From the NCBI GenBank assembly GCA_039555135.1, contig CP114179.1:3906001-3970000 (forward strand): a stretch of 64,000 nucleotides of DNA. Direction: 5' to 3'. This document shows, one piece after another, positions 7,810-16,630 of this stretch. The notes below the pieces were generated by a model. The model worked only from the letters and a program-made list of their open reading frames with translations. It had not been told where the DNA came from and searched no databases. Within the stretch, counting starts at the first letter, position 1; every line of letters starts with the position of its first letter. Source of the stretch: Phycisphaeraceae bacterium D3-23 (lineage in GTDB: Bacteria; Planctomycetota; Phycisphaerae; Phycisphaerales; Phycisphaeraceae). Made by a program: the position numbers and the translations under genes.

Positions 7810-8775
7810 TCAGGCGGGCAGCTTCGGCATCACGCTGACATCGAAGAACGTCTCGAAGACGGCCTGTCCCAGGTCGTTGAGCCTGCCCTGGAACGTGTCG
7901 ATGTATTCGTGCAGCCCCATATCCAGCACGTCCTGGATATGCGCGTAGTCCATCTCGCCGCGGAGCCGGCCGATCTGCTGCTCGACGGGGTTGGTGTAGG
8001 TCCCGCCCGGCGTGCCGGTGATCGCGTGGATCGATTCCTCGGCCTTGATGACGCAGTAGTGCATCGAGCGCGGGAAGTGGCTGTCGAGGATCAAAAACTC
8101 GGCGACGTTCTTTGGGATGATCTGCTGGTAGCGTTTGCGGTACATCTCGAACGCGCTGATCGACTTGAGCAGCGCCGCCCACTGCAGGTTGTCGTAGGGT
8201 GAGCCCACATAGTCAAGCCGGGGCAGGAGGACGTAGTACTTGACGTCGATCATCCGCGAGGTCATGTCGGCGCGTTCGAGCAGCCGGCCCGCGCGGCCGA
8301 AGTGCCAGCCCTCGCCGTGGGTCATCGTCGTGTCCGTGATGCCCAGGAACAGGTGGCAGGACTTCTTGAAGTGGCTGAAGAACGCGGCCGGGTCTTCCTC
8401 GACCCGCGCGGGCGCGCCGGCGTCCTTGACCATCAGGTAGGCCCGGTTGATCTGCTCCCACATCTCCGAGGAGATCACCTCGCGGACCGAACGCGCGTTC
8501 TCCCGCGCGGCCCAGAGGCACGAGGCGATCGAGTCCGGGTTCTCGCGGTCAAAAGTGAGGTAGCGGATGACGTTGGCCATTGTCGCCTCGCCATACTGCT
8601 GGGCGAACAGCTCCTCGGCACCCGCGGCCTGGACCAGCGACTCCCACTGGTTGCCCGCCTCGTCCGGCAAATCCAGCACGAGGTGACGCACCACATCCAC
8701 AAACCGCGCGACGTTCTCCGCCCGCTCGATGTAGCGGCTCATCCAATAGATCGAGTTGGCGACGCGGCTGAGCAT
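7810..8775 (-). CDS. Alpha-E domain protein
   Basis: The 321-residue protein begins MLSRVANSIYWMSRYIERAE, the diagnostic start of the alpha-E (DUF403) family. It is predicted to be all helical and cytoplasmic. Alpha-E proteins nearly always occur with a circularly permuted ATP-grasp enzyme and are thought to work with it in forming amide bonds on an unknown peptide or small molecule. Here the two genes are 2 bases apart (ATP-grasp stop, then this ATG), so they are surely co-translated. No transglutaminase-like gene, a frequent third partner, lies next to them. Confidence 0.88.
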   Translation of the reverse strand: MLSRVANSIYWMSRYIERAENVARFVDVVRHLVLDLPDEAGNQWESLVQAAGAEELFAQQYGEATMANVIRYLTFDRENPDSIASCLWAARENARSVREVISSEMWEQINRAYLMVKDAGAPARVEEDPAAFFSHFKKSCHLFLGITDTTMTHGEGWHFGRAGRLLERADMTSRMIDVKYYVLLPRLDYVGSPYDNLQWAALLKSISAFEMYRKRYQQIIPKNVAEFLILDSHFPRSMHYCVIKAEESIHAITGTPGGTYTNPVEQQIGRLRGEMDYAHIQDVLDMGLHEYIDTFQGRLNDLGQAVFETFFDVSVMPKLPA

Positions 8776-8777
8776 GG

Positions 8778-10262
8778 TTACTCCGACTGCTGCTGGGACT
8801 GGGTCACCAAGACGTCGGCCGTCTCGGGTGCATCATCGATCACCCAGGTGTCCTTGCTGCCCCCACCCTGCGAGGAATTGACGACGAGCGAGCCCTTGCG
8901 CAGCGCGACACGCGTCAGCCCGCCGGGCATCACGTGGATGTCTTCGCCGTACAGGACATACGGCCGCAGGTCGACATGGCGGCCCTCGAAATGGTCGCCC
9001 ACAATCACCGGCGAACGCGACAGCGACACGACGGGCTGGGCGACGAAGTTGCGGGGCTTGGCCTTGATCTTCTCGGCGAAGTCGTCGCGCTCCTGCTGAG
9101 TCGACGCGGGGCCGATGAGCATACCGTACCCCCCCGACTCGTTGGCGGACTTGACCACAAGCGTCTCAAGATTGCCAAGCACGTGCTGCCGATCTTCATC
9201 ACGCCAGCAGAGGTACGTCGGCACGTTGGGCAGGATCGGGTCCTCGCCCAAGTAGTACTTGATCATGTCGGGGACGAAGGCGTAGACGACCTTGTCGTCC
9301 GCGACGCCCGCGCCCGGCGCGTTGGCCAGCGCGACCCGGCCGTTGCGGTAGACCTCCATCAGCCCCGGCACGCCGAGCATCGAGTCTTCGCGGAACGCAC
9401 GGGGGTCGATGAAGTCGTCGTCGATCCGTCGGTAGATGACATCGACCCGCGCGAGCCCGCGCGTCGTCCGCATCATGACAAACCCGTCCGACACGACCAG
9501 GTCCTTGCCCTCGACCAGCTCGACGCCCATCTGCTGGGCCAGGAACGAGTGCTCGAAGTAGGCCGAGTTGAACGTGCCGGGCGTGAGGACGACGGTGGTC
9601 GGGTCTGCCACGCCGTCGGGCGCGAGGTGTTCGAGTGTCCTGACCAGCCGGTTGGCATAATCATCGACGGGCCGAACGCGGGACTTCTCAAAGACCTTGG
9701 GGAATGTGCGCTTGAGCAGCTGGCGGTTTTCGAGGACGTAGCTGACGCCCGACGGGCAGCGGAGGTTGTCTTCGAGGACGTAGATCTGCCCATCCCGGTC
9801 GCGGATGAGGTCGGTGCCGGTGATGTGGCACCAGAGGCCTTTGGGCGGCTTGAGCCCGACGCACTGCTTGCGGAAGCTGTCGGCCGAGCGGATGACGTCC
9901 TCGGGGATGGCCTTGTCCTTGAGGATTTTCTGTTCGCCGTAGATGTCGCCGATGAACAGGTTGAGCGCGGTGATGCGCTGCTTGAGCCCCTGTTCGATGC
10001 GTCGCCAGTCGTCGGCCTCGATGATGCGGGGGATGATGTCGAAGGGGATGATTTTCTCGGAGCCCTGCTCGTCGCCGTAGACGGCGAAGGTGATACCGAG
10101 GTTCATCATCGCCGCCTCGGCCGCCTGCTGCCGCCGCACCAGGTCGCCCGAGGGCAGCTTCTCGATCTTCTGGATCAGCAGCGCCGCCCCGGTGCGGGGT
10201 CGGCCCGATTCATCAAACAATTCGTCGTAAAAACCGTCGGTGTTGTAGCCGCGAAAATTCAT
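8778..10262 (-). CDS. Circularly permuted ATP-grasp type 2 protein
   Basis: From the ATG at 10262 the product has 494 residues starting [20 protein letters not shown]. Signature stretches are [20 protein letters not shown], then [36 protein letters not shown] and [16 protein letters not shown]. These match the CP_ATPgrasp_2 (DUF404/DUF407) family, predicted ATP-dependent amide or peptide ligases with the ATP-grasp lobes in permuted order. An upstream extension in the same frame (to 10388) is not convincing, because it overlaps the SRPBCC gene. It is followed directly by alpha-E. The product of the pathway is unknown in any organism I can name with certainty. Confidence 0.88.
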   Translation of the reverse strand: MNFRGYNTDGFYDELFDESGRPRTGAALLIQKIEKLPSGDLVRRQQAAEAAMMNLGITFAVYGDEQGSEKIIPFDIIPRIIEADDWRRIEQGLKQRITALNLFIGDIYGEQKILKDKAIPEDVIRSADSFRKQCVGLKPPKGLWCHITGTDLIRDRDGQIYVLEDNLRCPSGVSYVLENRQLLKRTFPKVFEKSRVRPVDDYANRLVRTLEHLAPDGVADPTTVVLTPGTFNSAYFEHSFLAQQMGVELVEGKDLVVSDGFVMMRTTRGLARVDVIYRRIDDDFIDPRAFREDSMLGVPGLMEVYRNGRVALANAPGAGVADDKVVYAFVPDMIKYYLGEDPILPNVPTYLCWRDEDRQHVLGNLETLVVKSANESGGYGMLIGPASTQQERDDFAEKIKAKPRNFVAQPVVSLSRSPVIVGDHFEGRHVDLRPYVLYGEDIHVMPGGLTRVALRKGSLVVNSSQGGGSKDTWVIDDAPETADVLVTQSQQQSE

Positions 10263-10287
10263 GGGTGCCGTCCACCCTAGCACAGAA

Positions 10288-10785
10288 TCAGGGCGATTGC
10301 TGCTCCGGCCCGGCAACGAGATAGCGTTTCCACCGCTCCGACTCCGCGGTTTCTTTGAGGACACGGCTGCGCTCAAACAGGAATCCACGCATGTACCGCG
10401 TGAGGAAAAGCCGTTCCGTCAGCCACCCCAATGGGCCCAGCGGTGCGGCGAACTCGAACGTATCGGTCATGCGCGTGCCGCCCGCATGCGCGGTGAACTC
10501 GTGCGTGTGTCGCATGGATTTGAATGCGCCACGGAGCATGACATCTTCAAACACATACGGCCGATCAAGCCGTGTGACCTTGACGGTCAGGCGTTGACGG
10601 ACGCCGAAGTGTCGGGCTTCCCACGTCACCTGTTCGCCGAGTTCGATCAGGCCGGAGGTTTTGCCCGCGACGGCTTTTTCGCCGGTGGATGCGGTGCTGT
10701 CGATGTGCGCATCGATGCTGCGTGCGAGGTCGAAGACGCGCTCGATGGGTGCGGCGATATCAGTGTCGAGTTGGATCGTGGGCAT
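10288..10785 (-). CDS. SRPBCC (START-like) family protein
   Basis: The ATG at 10785 gives 165 residues: [20 protein letters not shown] at the start, [20 protein letters not shown] in the middle, and a C-terminal helix [16 protein letters not shown]. This is the helix-grip fold of SRPBCC ligand-binding proteins (polyketide cyclase/START-like), whose ligands are diverse hydrophobic molecules. An in-frame start at 10836 is possible but less typical. It lies 26 bases upstream of the ATP-grasp start and 62 bases downstream of the pgpH stop, so it may belong to either unit. Function cannot be stated further. Confidence 0.75.
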   Translation of the reverse strand: MPTIQLDTDIAAPIERVFDLARSIDAHIDSTASTGEKAVAGKTSGLIELGEQVTWEARHFGVRQRLTVKVTRLDRPYVFEDVMLRGAFKSMRHTHEFTAHAGGTRMTDTFEFAAPLGPLGWLTERLFLTRYMRGFLFERSRVLKETAESERWKRYLVAGPEQQSP

Positions 10786-10847
10786 GCGGCAGTCCCCGCC
10801 GCGTGAGACGCGTCGGCTGTTTGTCGGAGCGTTCAATGTCGCGTGTC

Positions 10848-13172
10848 TTACCCCGCCGACGAGCGGCTCGCGTGGACGGCCTTCATGTCGATGATCTGGG
10901 TCTTCTCGTCCTCGGGGTACTTGATCCGGCTGTGGTACATCGCGCAGAGCGACTTGGTCACGGCCTGTTCGATGCGGGAGAGGTCTTGCAGGGTGAGGTC
11001 GCAGTCGTCGAACTGGCCGTCCATGAGACGTTTGTTGGCCATGGTCTTGACGAGGGTCTCGAGCCGGCTGGCATTGGGGTCGTCCATCGCGCGGGCGGCA
11101 CCCTCGACGGCGTCACAGATCATGAGGATCGCGGCCTCCTTGGTCCTGGGCTTGGGGCCGGGGTAGCGGTACTCGAACTCGCTGGGGCTGGGCTGGTCCT
11201 CGGCCTCGGTGCGTTTGCGGGCCTCGGCGAAGAAGTACTCGACCAGCGTCGTGCCGTGGTGGCTCTCGATGAAGTGGCGGATGACGGGCGGCAGCCCGAA
11301 CTCGCGGGCCATCGCCACGCCGTCCTTGACGTGGCCGACGATGATGAGCAGCGACATCGCGGGGGTGAGCTTGTTGTGCTTGTTGGGGCCGCCGGCCTGG
11401 TTCTCGATGAAGTACATCGGCTTGATCGTCTTGCCAACGTCGTGGTACATCGCGCCCACGCGGCAGAGCAGCCCGTCGGCGCCGATCGACTCGGCGGCGG
11501 TCTCGGCCATGTCGGCGATGCGGAGCGAGTGCTGGTAGGTGCCGGGCGATTCCTGCGCGAGCTGTTTGAGCAGCGGGTGGCTCGCGTCGTTGAGCTCCTT
11601 GAGTGTCATCGCGGTAGTGACGTTGAAGGCGCGCTCGATAAGCGGGAGGATGCCCTGCACCAGGAGCCCGGCGAGGAAGCCGGAGAAGAACGCGAGCCCG
11701 GCGTCGATAAAGATCAGCCAGGGGACGCCTTCGAGGTGGACCGGGCGGGTCGCGAAGCCGACGATCGTCGCGGCACCCGCCATGGCGAGCCCGGCGTAGA
11801 TGCCGACAAGGACGAGCTTGGATCGGCTGCGGATATCGCGTAGCTGCATGACCGCGACGCCGAGCCCCGCGAGGACGACGAGCGTCGACGAGAGCGGCAT
11901 CTTCAGCATGATGCCTTCGAGCAGCGCGAGGATGACACCCATCGCCAGCGCGAACCGCTGGTCGTAGGCGATCGCGAGCACGACCGAGGCGAAGAGCGCG
12001 GGGAAGGTGAACGCGAGCACCGTGAACTCGGGCTTGAGCGCGGCGGTGGTGATCGACGCAGCCAGGCAGAGGAGCATCAGCCCGGTGATGGCGAGCCCGC
12101 GCATCGGGTTGGCGACGATGCGCGGGGCGTAGACGAAGAAGTAGGCCCACATGCCTGTAGCGATCATGAGCATGAGCCCGAAGAGGCCGAGCCGGGGGAA
12201 CCACGCCTCGCCCGTGGTGCGGGTGTCGAGATATGCGTCGTGCTCGGCCTCCACCAACGCGAGCTGCTCGGTGGTGATCTCGTCACCTGTCGCGACCAGG
12301 ACCCGGCCGGCGGGTAGCTCGATCCGACGCGGCTGCACGGCGTCGGCGGCCTGCTGCTGCGCAGCGAGGGTCTCGGCCTCGCTGTAGGTATAGGTCGGCC
12401 CGATGATCGACATGAGGTGGTCGACCAACAGCGCACGGATCGGCGGGCGGAAGCGGTGCAGGATCGCGGTGAGTTCGGCGCGGACCTGGGCGTCGTCCTG
12501 CGCGCTGAGGATGGTTCGCCCCTGCTGGATACGGTTGGCCGAATTCTTGTCACGCGGGTCGGGGTGGGTGAAGGCGATCCGTACGGGGTCACCGGTCAGG
12601 CGTTTGGCGGCGAGCAGGTCGTCGCCGGTGATGATCGCGGTGTCGAACAGGTCGCGGATCGACTCGGTCGTGGCGATCCGCCAGTAGTCGGTCGGCTGGC
12701 CGCTCGCCGTGTCGATATTGCGCAGCAGCTCGTCGAAGGCCTCCTGGGCTAGTCCCAGCTCGGTGCGGGTCTGCTCATCGAGGTCGGCGTAGGTCTGCGC
12801 GTCGCGCACGATCGCGGGCAGCAGCGACATCGTCGACTCGACCTCGCGCTTGAGGGGTTCGTTACATTCGAACTGCGGGAGTACGGCCCCTGCGCGTTGT
12901 CGGCGGTCAAGCTCGGTCGCGTCTTCGTCAATGATCTCGAAGCCGACCCGGCTGACGATCGGCTTGACCGCGAGTTGGCCGGCCTCAAGTGGGCGCTGGC
13001 GGTCGAGGATCGGGAAGGCGATCAGCGCGGCGATCGTCGCGAAGCCGACCGCGAACAGCGCGGCCCAGGCGACCTCGCGCCGGCTCAGCAGGTCGCGCCA
13101 GGCCGCGGTCGGCTTGTGGAGGTTGCGTCGGACCTCGCGTCGTCTTGCGGTAGAGGATTTGCCGTTGGCCAT
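10848..13172 (-). CDS. pgpH: HDIG-domain membrane protein (7TM-HD; PgpH-type c-di-AMP phosphodiesterase)
   Basis: The ATG at 13172 yields 774 residues. After a basic N-terminus (SSTARRREVRRNLHKP) comes one membrane helix. A large extracytoplasmic 7TM-HDED region follows (FEIIDEDATELDRRQRAGAV), then about seven hydrophobic helices, and finally a cytoplasmic HD domain with HDVGK at 577-581 and a second ESHHGTT region. This order matches PgpH/YqfF, which hydrolyses cyclic di-AMP. It follows phoH, its usual neighbour. A TACAAT hexamer (minus strand, 13293-13288) lies in the 146-base gap and could be a -10 element. The usual third member, ybeY, is absent here. Activity toward c-di-AMP is inferred from family. 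Confidence 0.88.
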   Translation of the reverse strand: MANGKSSTARRREVRRNLHKPTAAWRDLLSRREVAWAALFAVGFATIAALIAFPILDRQRPLEAGQLAVKPIVSRVGFEIIDEDATELDRRQRAGAVLPQFECNEPLKREVESTMSLLPAIVRDAQTYADLDEQTRTELGLAQEAFDELLRNIDTASGQPTDYWRIATTESIRDLFDTAIITGDDLLAAKRLTGDPVRIAFTHPDPRDKNSANRIQQGRTILSAQDDAQVRAELTAILHRFRPPIRALLVDHLMSIIGPTYTYSEAETLAAQQQAADAVQPRRIELPAGRVLVATGDEITTEQLALVEAEHDAYLDTRTTGEAWFPRLGLFGLMLMIATGMWAYFFVYAPRIVANPMRGLAITGLMLLCLAASITTAALKPEFTVLAFTFPALFASVVLAIAYDQRFALAMGVILALLEGIMLKMPLSSTLVVLAGLGVAVMQLRDIRSRSKLVLVGIYAGLAMAGAATIVGFATRPVHLEGVPWLIFIDAGLAFFSGFLAGLLVQGILPLIERAFNVTTAMTLKELNDASHPLLKQLAQESPGTYQHSLRIADMAETAAESIGADGLLCRVGAMYHDVGKTIKPMYFIENQAGGPNKHNKLTPAMSLLIIVGHVKDGVAMAREFGLPPVIRHFIESHHGTTLVEYFFAEARKRTEAEDQPSPSEFEYRYPGPKPRTKEAAILMICDAVEGAARAMDDPNASRLETLVKTMANKRLMDGQFDDCDLTLQDLSRIEQAVTKSLCAMYHSRIKYPEDEKTQIIDMKAVHASRSSAG

Positions 13173-13318
13173 GCGGAAAACTGCGTGGGATCGGTCGGCC
13201 AGGGCGGTGCCCGGCACCCGACTGCTCGCGGCAACGGCCGCTTGTCTTAGATCATCGACCAGTCAGCGGGCCGACTCTCCGACCGATATTGTACCCGGCG
13301 GGGGCGATGAAAACCGCA

Positions 13319-14362
13319 CTAACGTGTGGATTCGGTTGAAAATGAGTCGCTCATAACCTGTTGCACCACAGGGTCTTGCGGTCGGCCGTCCTGCTCGCCG
13401 TAGGCCTCGACGACCCGCTGGACCAGCGAGTGACGCACGATGTCGGCCCCGTCCAGAGCGCACATCGCGATGCCCTTGACCCGGCGAAGCCGGCGGACCG
13501 CGTCGATCAGCCCCGAGTCGCGCGGGTCGTCCAGGTCGATCTGGCTGGTGTCGCCCGTGACGATCAGTTTCGAGCCATGCCCCATCCGCGTGAGCAGCAT
13601 GAGCATCTGGCTGCGGGTCGTGTTCTGCGCCTCGTCGCAGATGATGCACGCGTCGTTGAGCGTCCGCCCACGCATGAACGCGAGCGGGACCATCTCGATC
13701 AGGTCGACGGCCATGAACCGCTCGATCTGCTCGAAGGGCATCATGTCGTGCAGCGCATCGAGCAGCGGGCGCAGGTACGGGTTGACCTTTTCCTGCATCG
13801 TGCCCGGGAGGAAGCCGAGCTTCTCGCCGGCTTCGACAGCGGGGCGGACGAGGACGAGCTTGCGTACATCCCCGCGCTTGAGCATGGAGACGGCGACCGC
13901 GACGGCGAGGTAGGTCTTGCCCGTGCCCGCAGGCCCGACGCAGAACGTGAGGTCGTTGTGTTGGATGCTCGAGAGGTAGTGGCGCTGTCCGGCGGTGATC
14001 GGCTTGACGCGCCGGCCGTCGAGGTAGACGTCGAGCGACTGGCTGGGCATCCCGTTGCCGGCCGGCTCGTCGCCCTGCGCGGCGGGGCGGTCGGCGTGGT
14101 TGGCGTTGCTGCTCGCTGCGGCGATGAGCTCGAGGAGTTGCTCATGCGAGACGGGGCGGTCGTGACGCGCGGCCTCGCCCAGCCGATCGATCACATGCGC
14201 GGCCCGCCCGACGGCGTCGGACTTGCCCGACAAACGCAGCGCATCGCTGCGCGCACTGATCGCGACCCCCATCGCCTCGCGGATGATCTTGAGGTGGCGC
14301 TCGCCGGGCCCGGTCACGCCGACCCGCTCGGGGCCGTCGGGGATTTTGATTGTGAGTTCCAT
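13319..14362 (-). CDS. phoH: PhoH family ATPase
   Basis: The 347-residue protein has a KH-like N-terminal region (about 1-110) and a P-loop ATPase domain with Walker A GPAGTGKT (143-150), the conserved VRPAVEAGEKLGFLPG stretch, Walker B/DEAQN (243-247) and VTGDTSQIDL. These are diagnostic for PhoH, an ATPase linked to RNA processing and ribosome metabolism. It is the first gene of the phoH-pgpH pair. It is separated from its upstream neighbour by a palindromic repeat, so a promoter probably lies in 14363-14421. Confidence 0.93.
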   Translation of the reverse strand: MELTIKIPDGPERVGVTGPGERHLKIIREAMGVAISARSDALRLSGKSDAVGRAAHVIDRLGEAARHDRPVSHEQLLELIAAASSNANHADRPAAQGDEPAGNGMPSQSLDVYLDGRRVKPITAGQRHYLSSIQHNDLTFCVGPAGTGKTYLAVAVAVSMLKRGDVRKLVLVRPAVEAGEKLGFLPGTMQEKVNPYLRPLLDALHDMMPFEQIERFMAVDLIEMVPLAFMRGRTLNDACIICDEAQNTTRSQMLMLLTRMGHGSKLIVTGDTSQIDLDDPRDSGLIDAVRRLRRVKGIAMCALDGADIVRHSLVQRVVEAYGEQDGRPQDPVVQQVMSDSFSTESTR

Positions 14363-14421
14363 GAGTCAGTTGCTTCGAGGATTTGGCGGGGTCAGGACAG
14401 GTGATGAATGAAGGGAGAACT

Positions 14422-14506
14422 TGTTTAACCGACCGCCCAACGGGCGGTGCGGGTCGGGGCGGCTGCCTTGGCTTGACGCGCCGCCCGTTGGGCGGTCGGC
14501 TAAACG
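14422..14506. repeat. Palindromic element, copy 1 (GACCGCCCAACGGGCGG family)
   Basis: The left arm TGTTTAACCGACCGCCCAAC + GGGCGG (14422-14447) matches the reverse complement of the right arm (14481-14506) at 24 of 26 positions. The spacer is 33 bases. A second, diverged copy with the same arm core lies at 16314-16392, on the other side of the intervening gene. Confidence 0.85.
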
Positions 14507-14532
14507 TGTGTCATGGCCGATCCGTTCGCGCT

Positions 14533-16212
14533 TCAATCCCGCGGCAGCCGGACGTTCCAGATGCGGGCGAGTTCTTCGCGGGTGGTCTGCACCATCGACC
14601 GGCCGTCGGGGAAGAGCCAGCGGATGAGCTCGCCGTTGGCGTCGAACTCCATCGCCTGCTCGGCGAGGTCGATGGTGGGGCGGACGTAGACGATCTTGCC
14701 CCCGCCCTCACGCAGCTCAACGCGCATCACGCGGATCGCCAGGCGCGACGACTCGGGGTGGTAGACGAAGAAGCCGTAGGTTTTTTCTTCGGCCGGGAGC
14801 ATGGCGGGCAGGAGCTGCGCATCGACCTGCGAGAGGTAGCCGCGGTCGGGCGTCTGCCACTGCAGGGTGCTGATGTCGCCCGACAGCGCGGAGCCCGGAG
14901 TGGCCGAGGGGAAGCGCAGCCGGCGGCGGGGGTCGCGCTCGCGGGCCAGGACGTACTCGGCGATCTGGCGGGGGGGCGTGCCCTCGCGCACGACCTGAAT
15001 CCGGTTGAGGCGTTGCCGGCTGACCGTGCCCTCGCCGACGGTCAGGTCGTCGCGCACGCCGGTCTCGACCCAGATGCCCTCGTCTTTGCCAAAGCGCCGT
15101 TCGCCGGGCTGGCGCAGCTCGGTGGTGAAGTTCCAGAGCTCCTGGATGTCCAGTTCCTGGTCGGCTGCAATGTACTCTTGGAGCCGGGTGATCTCCGAGC
15201 CCTGGGCGCGGTAGAAGGACTGGACCACGACGGCGTTGCCCTGGGTGCGGAAGCTATCGATGCCGTCGAGACGGGCATCGGGGTTACGTGTTTCTCGGCG
15301 GAGGGTGTCGAGCAGTTCGTCGTAATAGTCTTCATCCTGGTAGCGCTGCCAGATGCGCATGTAGCCGATGTCGGGGTCTTCGACCTGGCCGTTCCGGCCC
15401 GGGCGCAGCTCGCGGATGCGGTAGAGCCGGTCGGGCTTCATCGCGTCAAGGCGGTCTTCCTGGGTGAGCTGCGACAAGAACGCGTCGCCGGCCGTCATCC
15501 ACGTACGTAGCCGTTCACGGACCTGGTCGGAGGTTTCGATCTCGATGCTGTGCAGCATGGATTCGAGGGTGCTGGTCCCGGACTCGGCACTTTCGAGCGG
15601 GCACTCGAGCCGGAGGACCAGGACGTTGTACGGATCAAGCTGGAGTAGCGCGATGCCGTAGAGCCAGGGCACGTCGCCACTACGCGGGTAGACGGCAAAA
15701 TAATTGACATAGCCGATGTTCTCGCCGACCTCGACCCACGCATCGAGTTCGGAGTTGATGATGTTCCGCTCACCCAGCGATTCGAGCGCGCCCGTGAGGT
15801 CCAGGATGAGTTCGTTGAGTTTGAGCTGGTGGTGTTCGTTGAACGCGCCCCCGCCGGCCCCTCCGACGGCGCCGTCGTCGTGCTCGATATCGCGGTACAG
15901 CCGGCTGTCGGCCATCATGCCCTGGTGGGTTTCCAAGCTGATGCGGATCTCGCCGGGCATGACCCAGCGCGCGATCGCCCGGTCGGGCGGCTGTTCCATC
16001 CGCAGTGAGTCGATGGGCTGGCGGATCGAGAGCCCGTAGCGGTCCTCGCTCCAGCGCGTTTCGAGCAGCCATTCGTCGGGGTTCGCCGCCGGGTCTTCGC
16101 TACGGCCGTCGACCTGGCCGTATGCAACGGGCGCGGGGACGAGCGACAGCAGCAGCGCCGAGAGTAGCAGCACGGTCGGCGACAGGCGGAACAACAGGCG
16201 GTCGGGATTCAT
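14533..16212 (-). CDS. Secreted protein of unknown function
   Basis: The 559-residue product has a clear signal peptide (LLFRLSPTVLLLSALLLSLV, then PAPVAYGQ) and no other membrane segment. The rest is a mix of predicted strands and helices with many Trp, Tyr and acidic residues. I see no catalytic motif and do not recognise a family. Recognisable blocks include WSEDRYGLSIRQPIDSLRME near the N-terminus and VYVRPTIDLAEQAMEFDANG near the C-terminus. It is transcribed alone and is flanked by two copies of one palindromic element, which hints that the gene and its borders moved or rearranged together. The start at 16212 is the only ATG giving a signal peptide. Confidence 0.7.
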   Translation of the reverse strand: MNPDRLLFRLSPTVLLLSALLLSLVPAPVAYGQVDGRSEDPAANPDEWLLETRWSEDRYGLSIRQPIDSLRMEQPPDRAIARWVMPGEIRISLETHQGMMADSRLYRDIEHDDGAVGGAGGGAFNEHHQLKLNELILDLTGALESLGERNIINSELDAWVEVGENIGYVNYFAVYPRSGDVPWLYGIALLQLDPYNVLVLRLECPLESAESGTSTLESMLHSIEIETSDQVRERLRTWMTAGDAFLSQLTQEDRLDAMKPDRLYRIRELRPGRNGQVEDPDIGYMRIWQRYQDEDYYDELLDTLRRETRNPDARLDGIDSFRTQGNAVVVQSFYRAQGSEITRLQEYIAADQELDIQELWNFTTELRQPGERRFGKDEGIWVETGVRDDLTVGEGTVSRQRLNRIQVVREGTPPRQIAEYVLARERDPRRRLRFPSATPGSALSGDISTLQWQTPDRGYLSQVDAQLLPAMLPAEEKTYGFFVYHPESSRLAIRVMRVELREGGGKIVYVRPTIDLAEQAMEFDANGELIRWLFPDGRSMVQTTREELARIWNVRLPRD

Positions 16213-16313
16213 GCGTCACATCCAGGCGGGGAAACGGGCAACGCGGATTATACCCCGACACAGCCGAAACCCGGCGGGGAATCCAGAGGTTCTGTCGATT
16301 GCCGGCCCGACCC

Positions 16314-16392
16314 GTTCAGCCGTCGCCCAACGGGCGGCGTGCTGCACGCATGGCGAGGAGATGACGCGCCGCCCGCTGGGCGACGGCTAAAC
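16314..16392. repeat. Palindromic element, copy 2 (GCCGTCGCCCAACGGGCGG family)
   Basis: The left arm GTTCAGCCGTCGCCCAACGG + GCGGCG (16314-16339) pairs with the right arm (16367-16392), whose reverse complement begins GTTTAGCCGTCGCCCAGCGG; 24 of 26 positions agree. The core is the same as the element at 14422-14506, allowing for substitutions at two positions. Confidence 0.85.
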
Positions 16393-16408
16393 AGCATCTC
16401 GCACTTGT

Positions 16409-16579
16409 TTAGGGTGACGCGTGGTCCGCTGGCGCGTCGGACGCCGCCCCGCCCCGCAGCAGCGGCGCACCGGTCAACACTACGACCAACAACAGACTGC
16501 CCGTCAAGATCAGACCCATCAATACCGCGATCGCGATCTCGCGCTTCTTCGGATCGGCAATCAGGGCAGACTTAGGCAT
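16409..16579 (-). CDS. Small single-span membrane protein, 56 residues
   Basis: The frame from ATG 16579 to TAA 16409 encodes MPKSALIADPKKREIAIAVL, followed by a hydrophobic helix (MGLILTGSLLLVVVLTGAPLL) and a short Ala/Asp-rich tail. A charged start followed by one helix suggests a small inner-membrane protein with its tail outside. It lies 51 bases downstream of the tyrosine-kinase gene on the same strand, so it is probably the last gene of the exopolysaccharide operon. The coding evidence is composition and context only; no homologue is known to me. Confidence 0.5.
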   Translation of the reverse strand: MPKSALIADPKKREIAIAVLMGLILTGSLLLVVVLTGAPLLRGGAASDAPADHASP

Positions 16580-16630
16580 CCCAGCATGCTACGGCCGGCA
16601 ACGCATCCGGGCAAAGCGCGAGCGCAGTTG

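Noticed and set aside
8934-10280. 448-codon plus-strand frame over the ATP-grasp gene
   Set aside because: It is the antisense shadow of a well-recognised gene; the protein is valine/arginine/aspartate-rich noise typical of high-GC antisense frames.
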